Source of the DNA: Chara braunii
Taxonomy: Eukaryota; Streptophyta; Charophyceae; Charales; Characeae
DNA length: 64,000 nt
Direction: 5' to 3'
Assembly: GCA_003427395.1 (NCBI GenBank)
Contig: BFEA01000318.1
Location: forward strand, 1,617,683-1,681,682
Below the pieces are notes generated by a model. That model did not search any database, was not told the origin of the DNA, and was given only the letters and a program-made list of their open reading frames with translations. This document shows, in pieces, positions 11,290-22,300 of this stretch. A program made the translations under genes and the position numbers. Each line of letters starts with the position of its first letter. Position 1 is the stretch's first letter.

Positions 11290-11870
11290 GCCACCTGTCA
11301 AAAAATAATCTAACTCCTCTAAACTAAAAAAAAATCGGTACCGCTTCCCGTAGGAAAAGTGTCTTTTTAAATTTTATATCAAAACTTTGTCTAGCTAAAA
11401 TTTTTATCAAAAATTTATTTCAAAATATAAAAACTAAAATATTCTCTAATTCTGAAAAGTCAAATTTTGTTGAACTCTCTGAATTAGTAAAACTTTGGGC
11501 AACACTCCCTTTAGAAAAGGAGACTTTCCAAATTTGTACTAAGTCAGATACGAACTCAAAGCAAAAACTTGAGTTCAACTAAAACAAAATTTAACGAACT
11601 CCTTAAATTTATAAAAATTTTGGCAGCACTCCTTTCACGAAAGTGCTATCCAAAGATTTATACAAGTTTAAAATTTAAAAACAACTTTGACTTGACGAGG
11701 TCCAATTTTGTCTAACTCCCTGAATTAACAAATATAAAATTCAGACAAATTGAACTTTGAAAAGTCAAAATTCGACGAACTCTTTGGATTTGCAGAAATT
11801 TCGGCAGCGCTTCCCGTAGAGAAAGTAGCGTACCAATTTATACAAAGCCAAGTATATAAAAAAATGATCC
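11290..11870. repeat. LTR minisatellite array, copy A (about 122-bp units)
   Basis: Repeated units each contain an AACTCCCTGAATTAGTAAAA-like segment followed by GGCAGCGCTTCCCGTAG or its variant GGGCAACACTCCCTTTAG. These landmarks occur near 11337, 11499, 11623 and 11802. Irregular spacing suggests one unit was lost relative to copies B and C, where five occur at a regular 122 bp. Confidence 0.7.
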
Positions 11871-12129
11871 CATAACATACGAGAATTGACCTAAGTAAAA
11901 GAAAGTTGGCTCATAAAATGCAGAAATTGAACTAACTCCTATCGCTCTAGCTCATGGCAAGCACCTGAAACAACTACCTGTCAAGATGAAACTCACACAA
12001 GTAGTATTCTCACTCAGCCACATGCACGACCAAACCACAAAGGTTAGTACTCTCACCAGCCCCAAGTCATTATTGTCAACCAATAGTTCGTAGCCTTTCA
12101 ATGAGTTATCCCTTATATCCAGCTTACGT

Positions 12130-12910
12130 AAAGCGTAAAGCTAGACCATCCAATCTTATGGAAGCCTGTATAGCTTAGCCATTGGATATAGTTCGATAGA
12201 CACAAATACAAGACACTACAACTTTTCTCTTCCTTGGGCATATGACTAAGTTATCCAGCCTAGTCGCCCTGAACTGTTTAAGTATCCAAGTTTTAGGGCG
12301 CTACAACGCTTCTCTTCCTTGTGCATATGACTAGGTTATTCAGCCTAGTCGCCCTGAACTGTTTAAGTATCCAAGTTATATATAATTATCTGTACTTAGT
12401 CTTTTAAGGTAGGATATGACTGAACCGGTCATCTTAGATCAAGGTTCAACCTGACCCTTTCTTACCACAAGTTTATTCTTAACTTATACTCTTTTCAATT
12501 GGCGGTAAGCTATAGTCAGACCATCCAATCTTATGGAAAAATGTATGACTAGCCTGTTCATAAATAAAATAGTATAAGCGTATAAACAAGTTTCATTTGG
12601 TTCCAACAGGCTCCAGACCAAATTTATCAATCTTATTGGAACCTGGACAGTCCTTCGCCGAATCTTCCTTCAAAATAAACAAGAAGAGACTAATAAACAT
12701 TAGAAATCCCAAATGAAACAAGGCAACAAAACCATCCAATCTTATGGAAAAATGTTTGGTCCCTGAAAGTCAAACACAAGCAGTCCTCATAAGTGAAAGC
12801 AACCAGACCACCCAATCTTATGGGAACCTGTCTGGTCCCTCAGGTAATCGAAAATAAACATAGCACTGAACCCTCCAATCTTATGGAGACTCTCCCAGCC
12901 TTTGGTTGAC
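12130..12910. repeat. Array of stem-loops with constant loop, copy A
   Basis: Repeated copies of a loop close to CCATCCAATCTTATGGAA are flanked by short arms that differ between units but pair with each other: AAGCTAGAC/GTATAGCTT (12138-12176, one mismatch), AGTCAGAC/GTATGACT (12514-12550, one mismatch), ACAAAAC/GTTTGGT (12726-12760, one mismatch) and ACCAGAC/GTCTGGT (12802-12836, perfect). Two further loop copies (near 12630 and 12885) have weak arms. Equivalent arrays lie at 27655-28340 and 42290-43010. The element is transcribed from the minus strand, so the RNA form would carry the complement. Confidence 0.7.
12216..12385. repeat. 85-bp tandem duplication unique to LTR A
   Basis: Units start at 12216 and 12301. 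Both run from CTACAAC through GCCTAGTCGCCCTGAACTG to TATCCAAGTT. LTR B has a single copy near 27730-27805, so the duplication arose after the two LTRs separated. Confidence 0.8.
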
Positions 12911-15149
12911 TCGATAAAATGCACGCAATACAACTTTCCTCCCACCTTTCCCCCAGATACAATCCTTTTTTACAATCTGCTTCAGTCAGACAACAGAACT
13001 GAAACTAAACTTACACAATCCTTCTCTTAGTCACGTCTGGTTTGTCCCGAAAGTCAGACTGAAAATCAAAGTAGGGACACAAACAATATACTCAGTCAAC
13101 TATAACAAGAAATACAAATAGGGGTTATAACTGGGTTTATAGAGGGAAAGCAAATTGTTACATCTCAGTTCTTGCCTTTAGAATTCCTTCTGAGTTCTGG
13201 TAGAGCTCCCACAATCAGTGGGAAGATTCCCCATAGAGTCTTGCTGCGGTCCTACGGGTTGCAATCCCACGTGTTGCCATCCTCTCAGAATAAGATTAGA
13301 CTTAGAGTAAGAAGGGCAGAATGATAAGGAGTTTCAGACTTTCGAGATACAAGAGGGGGACAACTTGACTCTCACGAGATGGCCTTGTTGCCTGGATGTG
13401 CCTGAGGGGCCCGCAATGGTAACCAAAATATACCGCAGCTTGGTCAAATTGAAGCCATACCTATCAGTTGTCGACTCTCTGACGATCTTCCAAATTGCAG
13501 CAATAACCCCCTTTTTGAAAATTTTGTTCACCCCCATTTTTTCTACTTGAGTCATGGGCTGTAACAACCCAACGCAGTGGCGGCCCACAACTGTAATCTC
13601 CAAAGCACAATAGTATCGGCAATAGCAGAGCAGCAACTTCATTGGAAGCAGAGGTAACATCGAAGGTAACCACAACCAAAGCACAGCAAGGCAAACATAA
13701 CTTTGGTAATCTCGATAGTTTTCCAGAACCCCATCAGTCCCAGTCAGGCAAGCAGTGATACCAATAGTGTTCATCAACCACTTCAACAGCGGAGCACGAT
13801 ACCAACAACTTCACCGACTTGTACCGGTTTCCAATCCCTATTCTAACCCAAGCCAAAATGGACCTGGTCAAATAATTGGTTGCGAACATACGATGTCAGC
13901 GCAACATTCCCGAGTAAGTTTCCATCTGTAAAAATAATGACCACAAAACCGTCGACCATCGCAAGCTCGAGCACCGGGAATACATACAACCTGCTAAGAA
14001 TAGAGCAACCAACATCCACCACTATAGTCGGGATCCGGATGATGAATCAACACAGGAATCCCGAGGACGAACACACTATGTTGATAGGATTGATCAGGGC
14101 AGTAGTGATCAGTACAATGAGGGACAGACTCCCGCGACATTGAAAGTTGTTACAATGACAAAGCTGACCGCTGTACTCTTCCCTCTTATTCAATACTTAA
14201 CCGCCTACCCACTACTCTTCTCTGTTGTCCATTCACTTTCTATGTTTGCGAAAATCCTCTTCACAGTTTCAAAAAGGCATCTGCTGGACGAAATTCCACA
14301 GGTTCGCCCCTTATTCCATCACTGTCGGCTCTTAGGGATTCCATAGATGAGATGGACGCTCACAGCCTGACCGTGGGGAAAGGCTTAACTTGCGAGGATA
14401 ACCAATGATCGATAGAGTAAAAAGACAGTTCTACGTAGTTGTATAGGCATTGCCAGACTTGATTTGACTGCAAGTATTATGCAGTACTTACAGTAGACTA
14501 CTTCCTCTCACCATACTTGGTAAGAAAAATGAGCTTTCTGAAAAAATTTGGCCAGATGCACCGCCAAATTTTCTCTGGCAGCCAGCGCGCAGTTCCCCAC
14601 CACAGTGAATCGTGCAAATCCGAATGAACCTCCGCCAGAATGCGGGAATATGCGTTGCCCCTCTGAGTAAGAGAAACGGCCACTTCGAACACAAAGTCGT
14701 ATTGAATCTCTTGTTTGAACACGAAAAATATACCCCGCTACCCTGTCATTCATACAAAGAAACAAAGAGACGCTACATTCATTGATAAGATGAGTGACGC
14801 ATTGGCCAACAGGTAAGTTACAAACCCCGCAACCTGGCCTCACGCTCGTCGACCACCAAGGTTGAGCGAAAAACGAGATGAATCTTCATCTAAAAGGAGG
14901 GTCAGGTACACCGCTCGTTCCCCCTCCTATCTGCCTATGCACGGGTGTCTGCGGCATACCCATCAGAGCTTCTATGAAGATCAACACTTAAAATCAACGA
15001 ATCATGATGGCGAACAGTTACATGGACGACAATAAATCTTCGTCCTAAATACGAAAGTACTCTGTTGCTCTGAAACCGTCCTCCAGCACGCATCTCATCT
15101 TCGGTGCGCCCATCTTCTTTTACTAACTTCCTTTCTACTGACTTTTTAC

Positions 15150-15830
15150 CACTTCTAACTACGGAATCGGGGTCGCAAGAGCTGAAAACACCCGATTCAA
15201 GTCTTCTCTCGCCCGTTTTCATCAAGACACTGGCGAGATTAACAATCTATTTCTCGCGCTTTCCTCGTCCCTTGCCATCGCCAATCTCCGCCCACGTTGC
15301 TTTCGTATTAACTCCCACATCACTAACTGTCTACGAAAACTAACATGAAATTCGGATTCGCCCCACATAAAAACCGCTACCTACTACCCTATTTTGCTCG
15401 ATTCCATTGCGGATCGAGAGAGATATCAACTTCCTGCTCCTACTATCTCCACCTCCGCGCACAGTCTTTCTTACTAACTTTCACTTCACTAAGTTTCTTC
15501 TAAAACTATCATCACCATTCAAGTCGCCCGGGGCAAAATTCCCAGATCCATCCTTTCACTCGCCCGATTTGACTAAGGAACGGGCAAGTTATCTACTTCC
15601 AATCATGCTCGGCATGCTCTCCACCATCTCCCTTCCGCCATAGCTTGATGCACTACTCTTTTGTCCTAACTCTAACCCTACTAACTTTCCTCTTAGTCTA
15701 ACAACATATTTGGGGTCGCCTGCCCCGAAAACCCCGATCTAACACTTTTCCCCGCTTGTTTTGATCAAGAAACGAGCAGGATATGACTTTCCCTTCTCTG
15801 CCACATCTGCCTCTTGACATCTTCGACTTC
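15150..15830. repeat. About 190-bp degenerate tandem repeats in LTR A
   Basis: Three to four diverged units share a GGGGTCGC...CCCGAT landmark, then a CGCCCGTTTTCATCAAG or CGCTTGTTTTGATCAAG motif, then a pyrimidine-rich stretch ending in CTCTGCCAC or similar. Landmarks occur near 15167, 15525 and 15713. The same arrangement is present in LTR B (30580-31250) and partly in LTR C (44730-45150). Confidence 0.55.
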
Positions 15831-16362
15831 GCCTGCATATATCCGACACCCCTCGATAGTTGCGGATCGATACAACCATCGGGGGCGGCCGCTGCAGCGC
15901 ACGACCCAGGCTCGACCGTTGTGGCTGCTCCAGCGCCGAGATTAGTAGGAGGGCGCAAATCTGCTCCAAGCCTGCAGCATGAGCTTCACTAAGTGGTTTC
16001 CGGTGCAAATCTTGGTGGTAGTGGTAAACATTCAAATGAGAACTTTGAAGACTGAGGTAGAGGAGGTTCCACCGACCAGCTGGGCACCCGGCACGGTTGC
16101 TCGCCTCTTTACTGTGCCCTGGGTCACTGTATGTCTCCCCTGGCCCCGACGGGCCTACCCTCTCAAGCCTCTTTGTGGCAGTCAACGGTTGGCAGACGAT
16201 GCACCCGCCGAAGACCCCCACCGCTAAGGTTCTACCTCCGTCGTAGGTCAAATCACACATTGGCTCACATGCACGTTGAATTCGTCGATTGCGGGGACGA
16301 CGACCTCGCCAGCATCCCGAACACGTAGGAACTCGTAGGTCAACCCAAGGATGCGCGCTCAA
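15739..16362 (-). CDS. Unrecognised 207-codon frame in LTR A
   Basis: This is the longest minus-strand frame inside the giant LTR and lies in the sense orientation of the element. Its middle 120 codons stay open in LTR B (31372-31740) at about three-quarters identity, with shared blocks such as AHAAGLEQICALLLIS and SSHLNVY. No family motif, signal peptide or membrane segment is recognised. The region is GC-rich, so the frame could be open by chance, and it was not recognised in LTR C. It may or may not be a real gene. Confidence 0.2.
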   Translation of the reverse strand: MSAHPWVDLRVPTCSGCWRGRRPRNRRIQRACEPMCDLTYDGGRTLAVGVFGGCIVCQPLTATKRLERVGPSGPGETYSDPGHSKEASNRAGCPAGRWNLLYLSLQSSHLNVYHYHQDLHRKPLSEAHAAGLEQICALLLISALEQPQRSSLGRALQRPPPMVVSIRNYRGVSDICRRSRRCQEADVAEKGKSYPARFLIKTSGEKC

Positions 16363-16447
16363 AGTATTCGACCGTCGTGAAGACCTCTAAATCTGGCACC
16401 TCGTCTAAGTCAAAGAACGTCGGAGTATAAAAATAATACGATAATAA

Positions 16448-16711
16448 CTAGGCTACCAGCCGGGCCGCCCGGGTCCCGGGTGGCCATCCCGTGCAAGGAG
16501 GTCCCAGCAAAAAGAAGAAAAAAACAAAATCAAAAAAATCCGAAAAAAACCTATGTTATGCAGAAAAATAAATTGAACAACGTTTGCCTCAGGGTCACAT
16601 TGAAATTCTTCACCAACATTAAAATAAAAATTAACAATTAAAAATATATTTTTTTATTTTTATTTTTTGGCCCGGCCGGGCAAGTGACCCCGGGCCACTC
16701 TGGTAGCCTAG
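16448..16711. mobile_element. hAT-type MITE, 264 bp, in LTR A only
   Basis: It starts CTAGGCTACCAG and ends CTGGTAGCCTAG, a perfect 12-bp terminal inverted repeat, with longer GC-rich inverted subterminal stretches. It is flanked by an 8-bp target duplication GATAATAA (16440-16447 and 16712-16719), the size made by hAT transposases. LTR B keeps the empty site near 31917-31950. The AT-rich inside (TATGTTATGCAGAAAAATAAA) resembles the left part of the hAT elements at 18374 and 32614, so it is a relative with different ends. Confidence 0.85.
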
Positions 16712-17379
16712 GATAATAAATAATAAATATTAAAATATTTTGAAAATTTTAATCGTTCGAGAAATGGCGGACGAGGAAAAGGAACAGCTAGCATCGCTCC
16801 GACCCAGCTGACAACAAAACCAAGGGGGATAACCCTGTTGGACCCTCACTCCTTAGGTCCGTTTGCGCTACTCTGATATCCTCGCGCCGTCGCCGCTCGA
16901 TCTCAATCCTTGAATCCCTCCGATGAAAATCCGACGTTGTAACCAATAGAGCTAGGCCCAAAGCAGGGTCGAGCTTTGACGGACACCTAAATAAACCGAT
17001 ATTGCGCGACGCGCAGACCTACCGAAACATTTTTAAAAACATATTGTTGTCCATGTCATCCTCCGCATGTACGCGTAAGTCACAGGCAAGCACACCAATC
17101 CAGATGCATAATCTTTTTAATCCTAATCAGAATTAAAAATTGGGTTGGCGATCACGCTGACTCCTCAATCATCAACATTTAAAAAAATCACGCGCGGCGC
17201 CTCAAATCCGCCTGCCCACACACTCTTTAAACTAGTCTGCCATCCAGGGCGGATACCCTTGTAAGAGTATTCGTTTGCAAAACCATGAGTCGAGCGATGT
17301 TCTCATACCATAGACCACATATTTTCGATCATTTGCAAAAACCAGGGCGGATACCCTTGTAAGAGTATTCGTGCCGACA

Positions 17380-17793
17380 ACTTACCAGACTATATTAAGC
17401 GACGTCCCCGTCGCTTCGCAGGATAAAAAAACTATTAGTTCGTTCATACTAATCCAAATTGCTGACGAGAAAGGTAGCAATCCGATTAGCCGACAGACTC
17501 TGGTTCGAGGCCTTTATCAATCCATGCCAAACACAACTATATGCTGCTAAGATTCTAAGTTGGGTCTCCATTGTCTTGACAGTAGGACGCCGGTGTACTA
17601 GACATACATACTACAACATAAGTTTCATCGGCCGTCTCAACCGTCCTCTGCTTATTGTCCTAGACAAACTTCGGCTTCTCGTTAAGTATCCCAATATCTC
17701 TACCCTGCAAGCAGAGCCATAACTTAGGGACGCGGACCCTAACCGAGACCTTTGAAGGCATTCTTGCCTTCTTCCCAACAATTCTTATAATCA

Positions 17794-17794
<1 letters not shown>
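17380..17794. other. Interior of giant element next to the 3' LTR
   Basis: On the minus strand this is the sequence just upstream of the 3' LTR, where a polypurine tract is expected. The last bases before the LTR read GTCTGGTAAGT, which is not a convincing tract. No coding signal is recognised. Confidence 0.4.
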
Positions 17795-17825
<31 letters not shown>

Positions 17826-17826
17826 G

Positions 17827-17876
<50 letters not shown>

Positions 17877-17880
17877 TATA
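17795..17880. repeat. (TA)n microsatellite
   Basis: A TA tract with TGTA interruptions. It continues beyond the nested hAT elements at 19355-19380, so the outer hAT element inserted into this tract. Confidence 0.9.
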
Positions 17881-19343
17881 CAGGGTCACCAGCCCGTACG
17901 TACGGAGGTCCNCGGGNAGACCTCCGTACATACGGGCGTTCGAAGTCCCGTACGGGGTCCGAACTTGACGGCGTTCGCCCCCGCTAAAAATTATTTCGGG
18001 GCCTAGAACTAACTTTTTTTTTTCTGAACGTTTTTTAGTGAGTTCTCTATGACATGAGGTACATGCCTATAAATTTTCAAGTCCGTTGGCTCAGCCAAAT
18101 AAGAATAAAAAATCGTCAAAGATGGCGGTCTCAAAACGTGCTCGCCCACATTTCTTTTCACTTTTTACTCTTTGTTTTCAATTAAGTTCACGATCTAAAC
18201 AATTTTATTATTTTTTGAAACTTTTTTAGTGAGTTTTGCATTATTTGAAGTACACATCTGTAAAGTTTCAGGGCATTTAACTATGCCAAAAAAAAAAGAA
18301 AAATCTTCAAAGATGGCGGTATCGAAAACGTGCTCGTGCACTCGCTAAATTTTTTTTTTTTTTTTATTATTAGCAGGGTAACCAGCGTTTGGAACAGGCC
18401 GAATGCCCGAACCCGAACGCCCGAACTTATGGGACCCCTTGGGGATGCGTTCGGCCGTTCGGGCCGAACGCGGACCCAAAAAAAAAATAATAATAAAAAA
18501 TTGAAAAAAAGATATCTTATGAAAAAAAAAAATTAAACAAGATTTGCCTGAGCATTACATCCAAATTCCTTACCAAATTTGAATTAAAAATAAAATACGG
18601 AGAACAAATACTAATAATAAAATGACAGAAAAAAACAAATAAAAAAATTTAGTGATTGCGCGAGCACGTTTTTGACACCACCATCTTTGGCGATTTTTTC
18701 TTTTTTTTCGGCATAGCTTAATGCCCTGAAAATTAACAGATGTGTACTTCACATAATGCAAAATCCACTGAAAAAGTTTCAAAAAATAATACAATTGTTT
18801 AGACCTCGAACTAAAGTGAAAACAAAAAGTAAAAAGTGAAAAAAAAAGTGGGCGAGCACGTTTTGACACCGCCATCTTTGGAGATTTTTAAAATGACTTG
18901 AAAATTTATAGACATGTACCTCACGTCATAGAGAACTCACAAAAATAAATTCAGGAAAAACAAATTATTTTTAAGCCTCGAAATAAATTTTGGCGGGGGC
19001 CGAACGCCGTCTGGTTCGGACCCCGTACGGGACCCCGAACGGCCGTACGTACAGAGGTCGGCCTGGGGACCTCCGTACGTACGGGTTGGTGACCCTGATT
19101 ATTAGTATTTGTTTTTCGTATTTTATTTTTATTTCAAATTTGGTAAGGAATTTGGATGTAATGCTCATGCAAATCTTGCTTAATTTATTTTTCTTCATAA
19201 CATTTTTTTTTTTCCAGATTTTTTGTTTTTTTGTTTTTTGGGTCCGCGTTCGGCCCCTACGACCGAACGCATCCTCAAGGGGTCCCATACGTTCGGGCGT
19301 TCGGGTTCGGGCGTTCGGCCCGTCTCGAACGTCGGTTACCCTG
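17881..19343. mobile_element. Outer non-autonomous hAT element, split by a second copy
   Basis: 17881-18373 joined to 19106-19343 gives one element in inverted orientation, starting CAGGGTCACC and ending GGTTACCCTG. Its left half is the reverse complement of 18640-19097 and its right half is the reverse complement of the start of the inner element. CGTACGTACGG palindromes lie just inside the terminus. It sits in a TA tract (left flank TATATATA, right flank TGTGTATA), so its own 8-bp duplication cannot be judged. Two undetermined bases (17912 and 17917) lie within its palindromic end. No transposase is encoded. Confidence 0.75.
18374..19097 (+). mobile_element. Inner non-autonomous hAT element, 724 bp
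   Basis: It begins CAGGGTAACC and ends GGTGACCCTG. It is flanked by a perfect 8-bp target duplication ATTATTAG (18366-18373 and 19098-19105), the hAT signature. It lies inside a second copy of the same family in opposite orientation. A diverged copy is at 32614-33351. The interior is AT-rich with long A and T runs and no transposase. Confidence 0.88.
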
Positions 19344-19345
19344 TG

Positions 19346-19380
<35 letters not shown>

Positions 19381-22300
19381 CATCTTAGACTTTTCCTGCG
19401 GTCTAGTACAAGAAGGTCATATCTCCATCTTGGCCCACCATAGTTTGGGTGATCGAGCCAGATTTACGACCCACCGCATTGTTATTTTTGCGGTAATGCC
19501 CTCGAGGTTACGCCACGATAAACTTTCTCCTGATAAGCATTCAATCAGGACTAGAAAAAACTCAATTGACTCGACTCCTGTTCCAACGATATCCCGCAGG
19601 AAGTAAAACCCTCATAGGTGGCCACACCCTTTTAGGTCTTTACTCCTTTGGTGAGACGTGGACCCGCTGTTCAGGTTACGTCGATCAACAACCAACACTA
19701 GGGGTTGCGCCCTAGTGATGCTAAACTTTACCATTAGCTTTGTCTTTCTTGCAAATGCCCTAAGATTAGTACAAGTGGGTGAAACAGGGTTCGTGAAAAC
19801 CCAACAAAACCACAAAACTCAACATTTTGTATAGAGTGAAAAAGGAGAAGTCAAACTTCTATTTCTGATAAAAAAAAAACAAATATTTTCGACCACTTTC
19901 CGAGAGACAACGCAAAAAATCAAACAAACAGTTGAGCGATCCTCAAGATGTGGAGGAAAACTTTTTCTTGCAAAGATCCTGTTATAGGACTATAAGTCAT
20001 TCTCAATGGACTTGCATATAAAGAGAGCTCCAATAAAACAAACTCGAAAGTAGTAAAAAAATAATTTTGGTGAATTATGGCATATAAGACTATATGCCGT
20101 TTTTAAGATTTATAGACTCTATAAAGCAATTTCGAAGTTATCTGTAAAATCTTTGCCAAAAAATATATGCTATGTAAAATAATAACACAAACAACTTTTG
20201 TCTTTGAGACATCTTCAAATTCTTAGTCAAACGCATTAAAAAAAAAAAAAAAAACATGTAAAAAAAAAAAAGTTTGTCCACAGATGGGAGAATATGTTAT
20301 GGCGAACGTATTAAGTATTATTAACAAACAAGATAACATGTTTGCACGTTCGCCAAACCCTCGAACATGTACGTCGTCATACACAACTTATATAACTATA
20401 TACATGATTTTTTAAGATAAAAAAAAACATAGATATTTCAATTTATAAATATATGATGCTCCACCCAGTAATGATTTACTGTAGAAAATTTTGCTTTTTT
20501 CCTCGCTGTTTCCAGTGGTTCTTAAAAATATTTTACTATTATTATTTTTGTTTTTTTTTTTACTTTGCAAAGAATCTTGCTCTTGAAGGACGCCTAAAAA
20601 ATGTATTATCAGAATCCTAAATAAATTCCGTTCAAACCGAACATTTTTTTTTGGGGGGGGGTCACGAATCTTATGTTGTGGACGATGTGTCGCAACAATA
20701 CAGGCCTATTGCGGGACTACGCAAAGGTCTGTCACACATAAAAGACATTTACTATCCCTCTGTGGGACAACACAGAGAGCACGACATCCTCTCCACTTTC
20801 AGAAAACAGAATCATTGCCAAATTCACAAGGCCGTGATCTCCTAACTTGATAAGAGCAAGAAAATCACACATCTCAATGACATCTCATAAATGAACCATC
20901 CTTGCGACCTCTCAATCTCCACCAATGGCCAAACAAAAATGTGGTCCTTCTCGTCATACTTTATTTTTCAAATCAATTTTTCATGCTATTAAATCTTTTA
21001 ACCGCCTTCCATTTGAAGGAGGTCGCACTCATTGGGTCTTCAGTCATCCCTCTCTCTCTAGGATGAACTTTCACACGACCTTTTATAACATCTTCCACTG
21101 AAGATGGGTCTCTAAAACAAAATACCACCTTACCACTTGAAGGTGTCTCAACCACAAAATAACTTAAACTGAGAGACCAACTTATGAGTCCTCATCACAA
21201 CTCAACAATAAACGTTTGACATGGTAAGCATTCGGGTCTCAAAGTTTCATAAATCCTTTGTGGATTCTCACATTTTTCACAGAAAACAAACTGCACTTCC
21301 TCCCCTTATACCCGACCTTATCATCCGCCTGTGGGCAGATCGCACATGTATGTCAAAGAGTCGACAATTCACATCCATTCACTTTCACAAAATATAAAAC
21401 ACAAGAGATTTTTCTCATACATCTCTCACACAAAGATATTATACATCATGATAAAACCACACATATGAGAGTGATTGTGATCGTCATATACAAGAAATAG
21501 CCTCAAATAAAATCTGAACTCAATATATACTCAGGGATGTAATATCCCAACTCAAAAGCGAACAATCATGATCTTGAATTACATATATACACTTAGAGTT
21601 GAACAATCTCAACTCAAAATAGCACTAGTATCATACAAAAATCATGGTATCCATGACCAGAGCTAAACCGAAACAATTCTTAATCATGGAGTAATCGCGT
21701 CCTTCAAATAAGAGGAATCCAAGTAATCCAAAACATATCCATGTATCCAAAAGTAACACAAGGTCCACAATGCCTTGATCGTTCAAAAGTTTCCAGCGGC
21801 CTTGAGTCAGAACGTTGTGTATATTCTCTTATCAAATCTCAACACAACTCACACAAGAAGAGTTTTAGCATACTAACCTTCGAGGTTATAAAATTCAAAA
21901 AACGTAAACTCAAAACCTACTATAATCAGCGTATCTTATATACACGAACGTATGGGCGGATACACCCCTTCTCTCTGGGTGACATGGCTAAAAGAAAAAC
22001 CTAACCCTAAAAAACAATCACCTCATCTCGAATCTTAGGGTGATATTCCCAGAGGAAAGTACGTGTCTAAGGAGACAGGTATCACCATTAAAACCGAATT
22101 AGTGCATCTAATAAGATCACACACTCACGTGATCTCTCAATGCACTTAAATCTATATTTCAAGCCATACCGTCATATGTCTCTTACCCTCAGCAACCCAT
22201 ACACGCACGAGGCTCACTCTTATACTTTGATCATACTCTAACCATTCTACCTTTGAGCAATCCCAGGTCTGAGAAAAACTTATCCAAGTTAAGTTTAGGC

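Larger units (their letters stand above)
9489..17379 (-). repeat. Giant 3' LTR (copy A)
   Basis: This copy aligns with 25120-32576 over its full length and with 39739-46217. The first 450 bases on the plus strand (the element's LTR 3' end) are especially similar in all three. Differences from copy B include a (TA)n expansion at 10545-10704, an 85-bp tandem duplication at 12216-12385, a hAT insertion at 16448-16711, and near 17230-17265 a second copy of the terminal GGGCGGATACCCTTGTAAG segment replacing unrelated sequence. It also has one 122-bp minisatellite unit fewer. Confidence 0.75.

Noticed and set aside
12130..12910. CRISPR-like array of repeats with variable spacers
   Set aside because: Loop copies are irregularly spaced (tens to hundreds of bases), diverged, and in a eukaryotic retrotransposon LTR; the arms are paired hairpins, not spacers.
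13334..13786. 150-codon minus-strand frame in LTR A as a gene
   Set aside because: The corresponding LTR B frame (28771-29122) is broken into different frames and no family is recognised.
19223..19606. 127-codon plus-strand frame crossing the hAT end
   Set aside because: It spans the terminal repeat, a TA tract and unique DNA; a chance frame.
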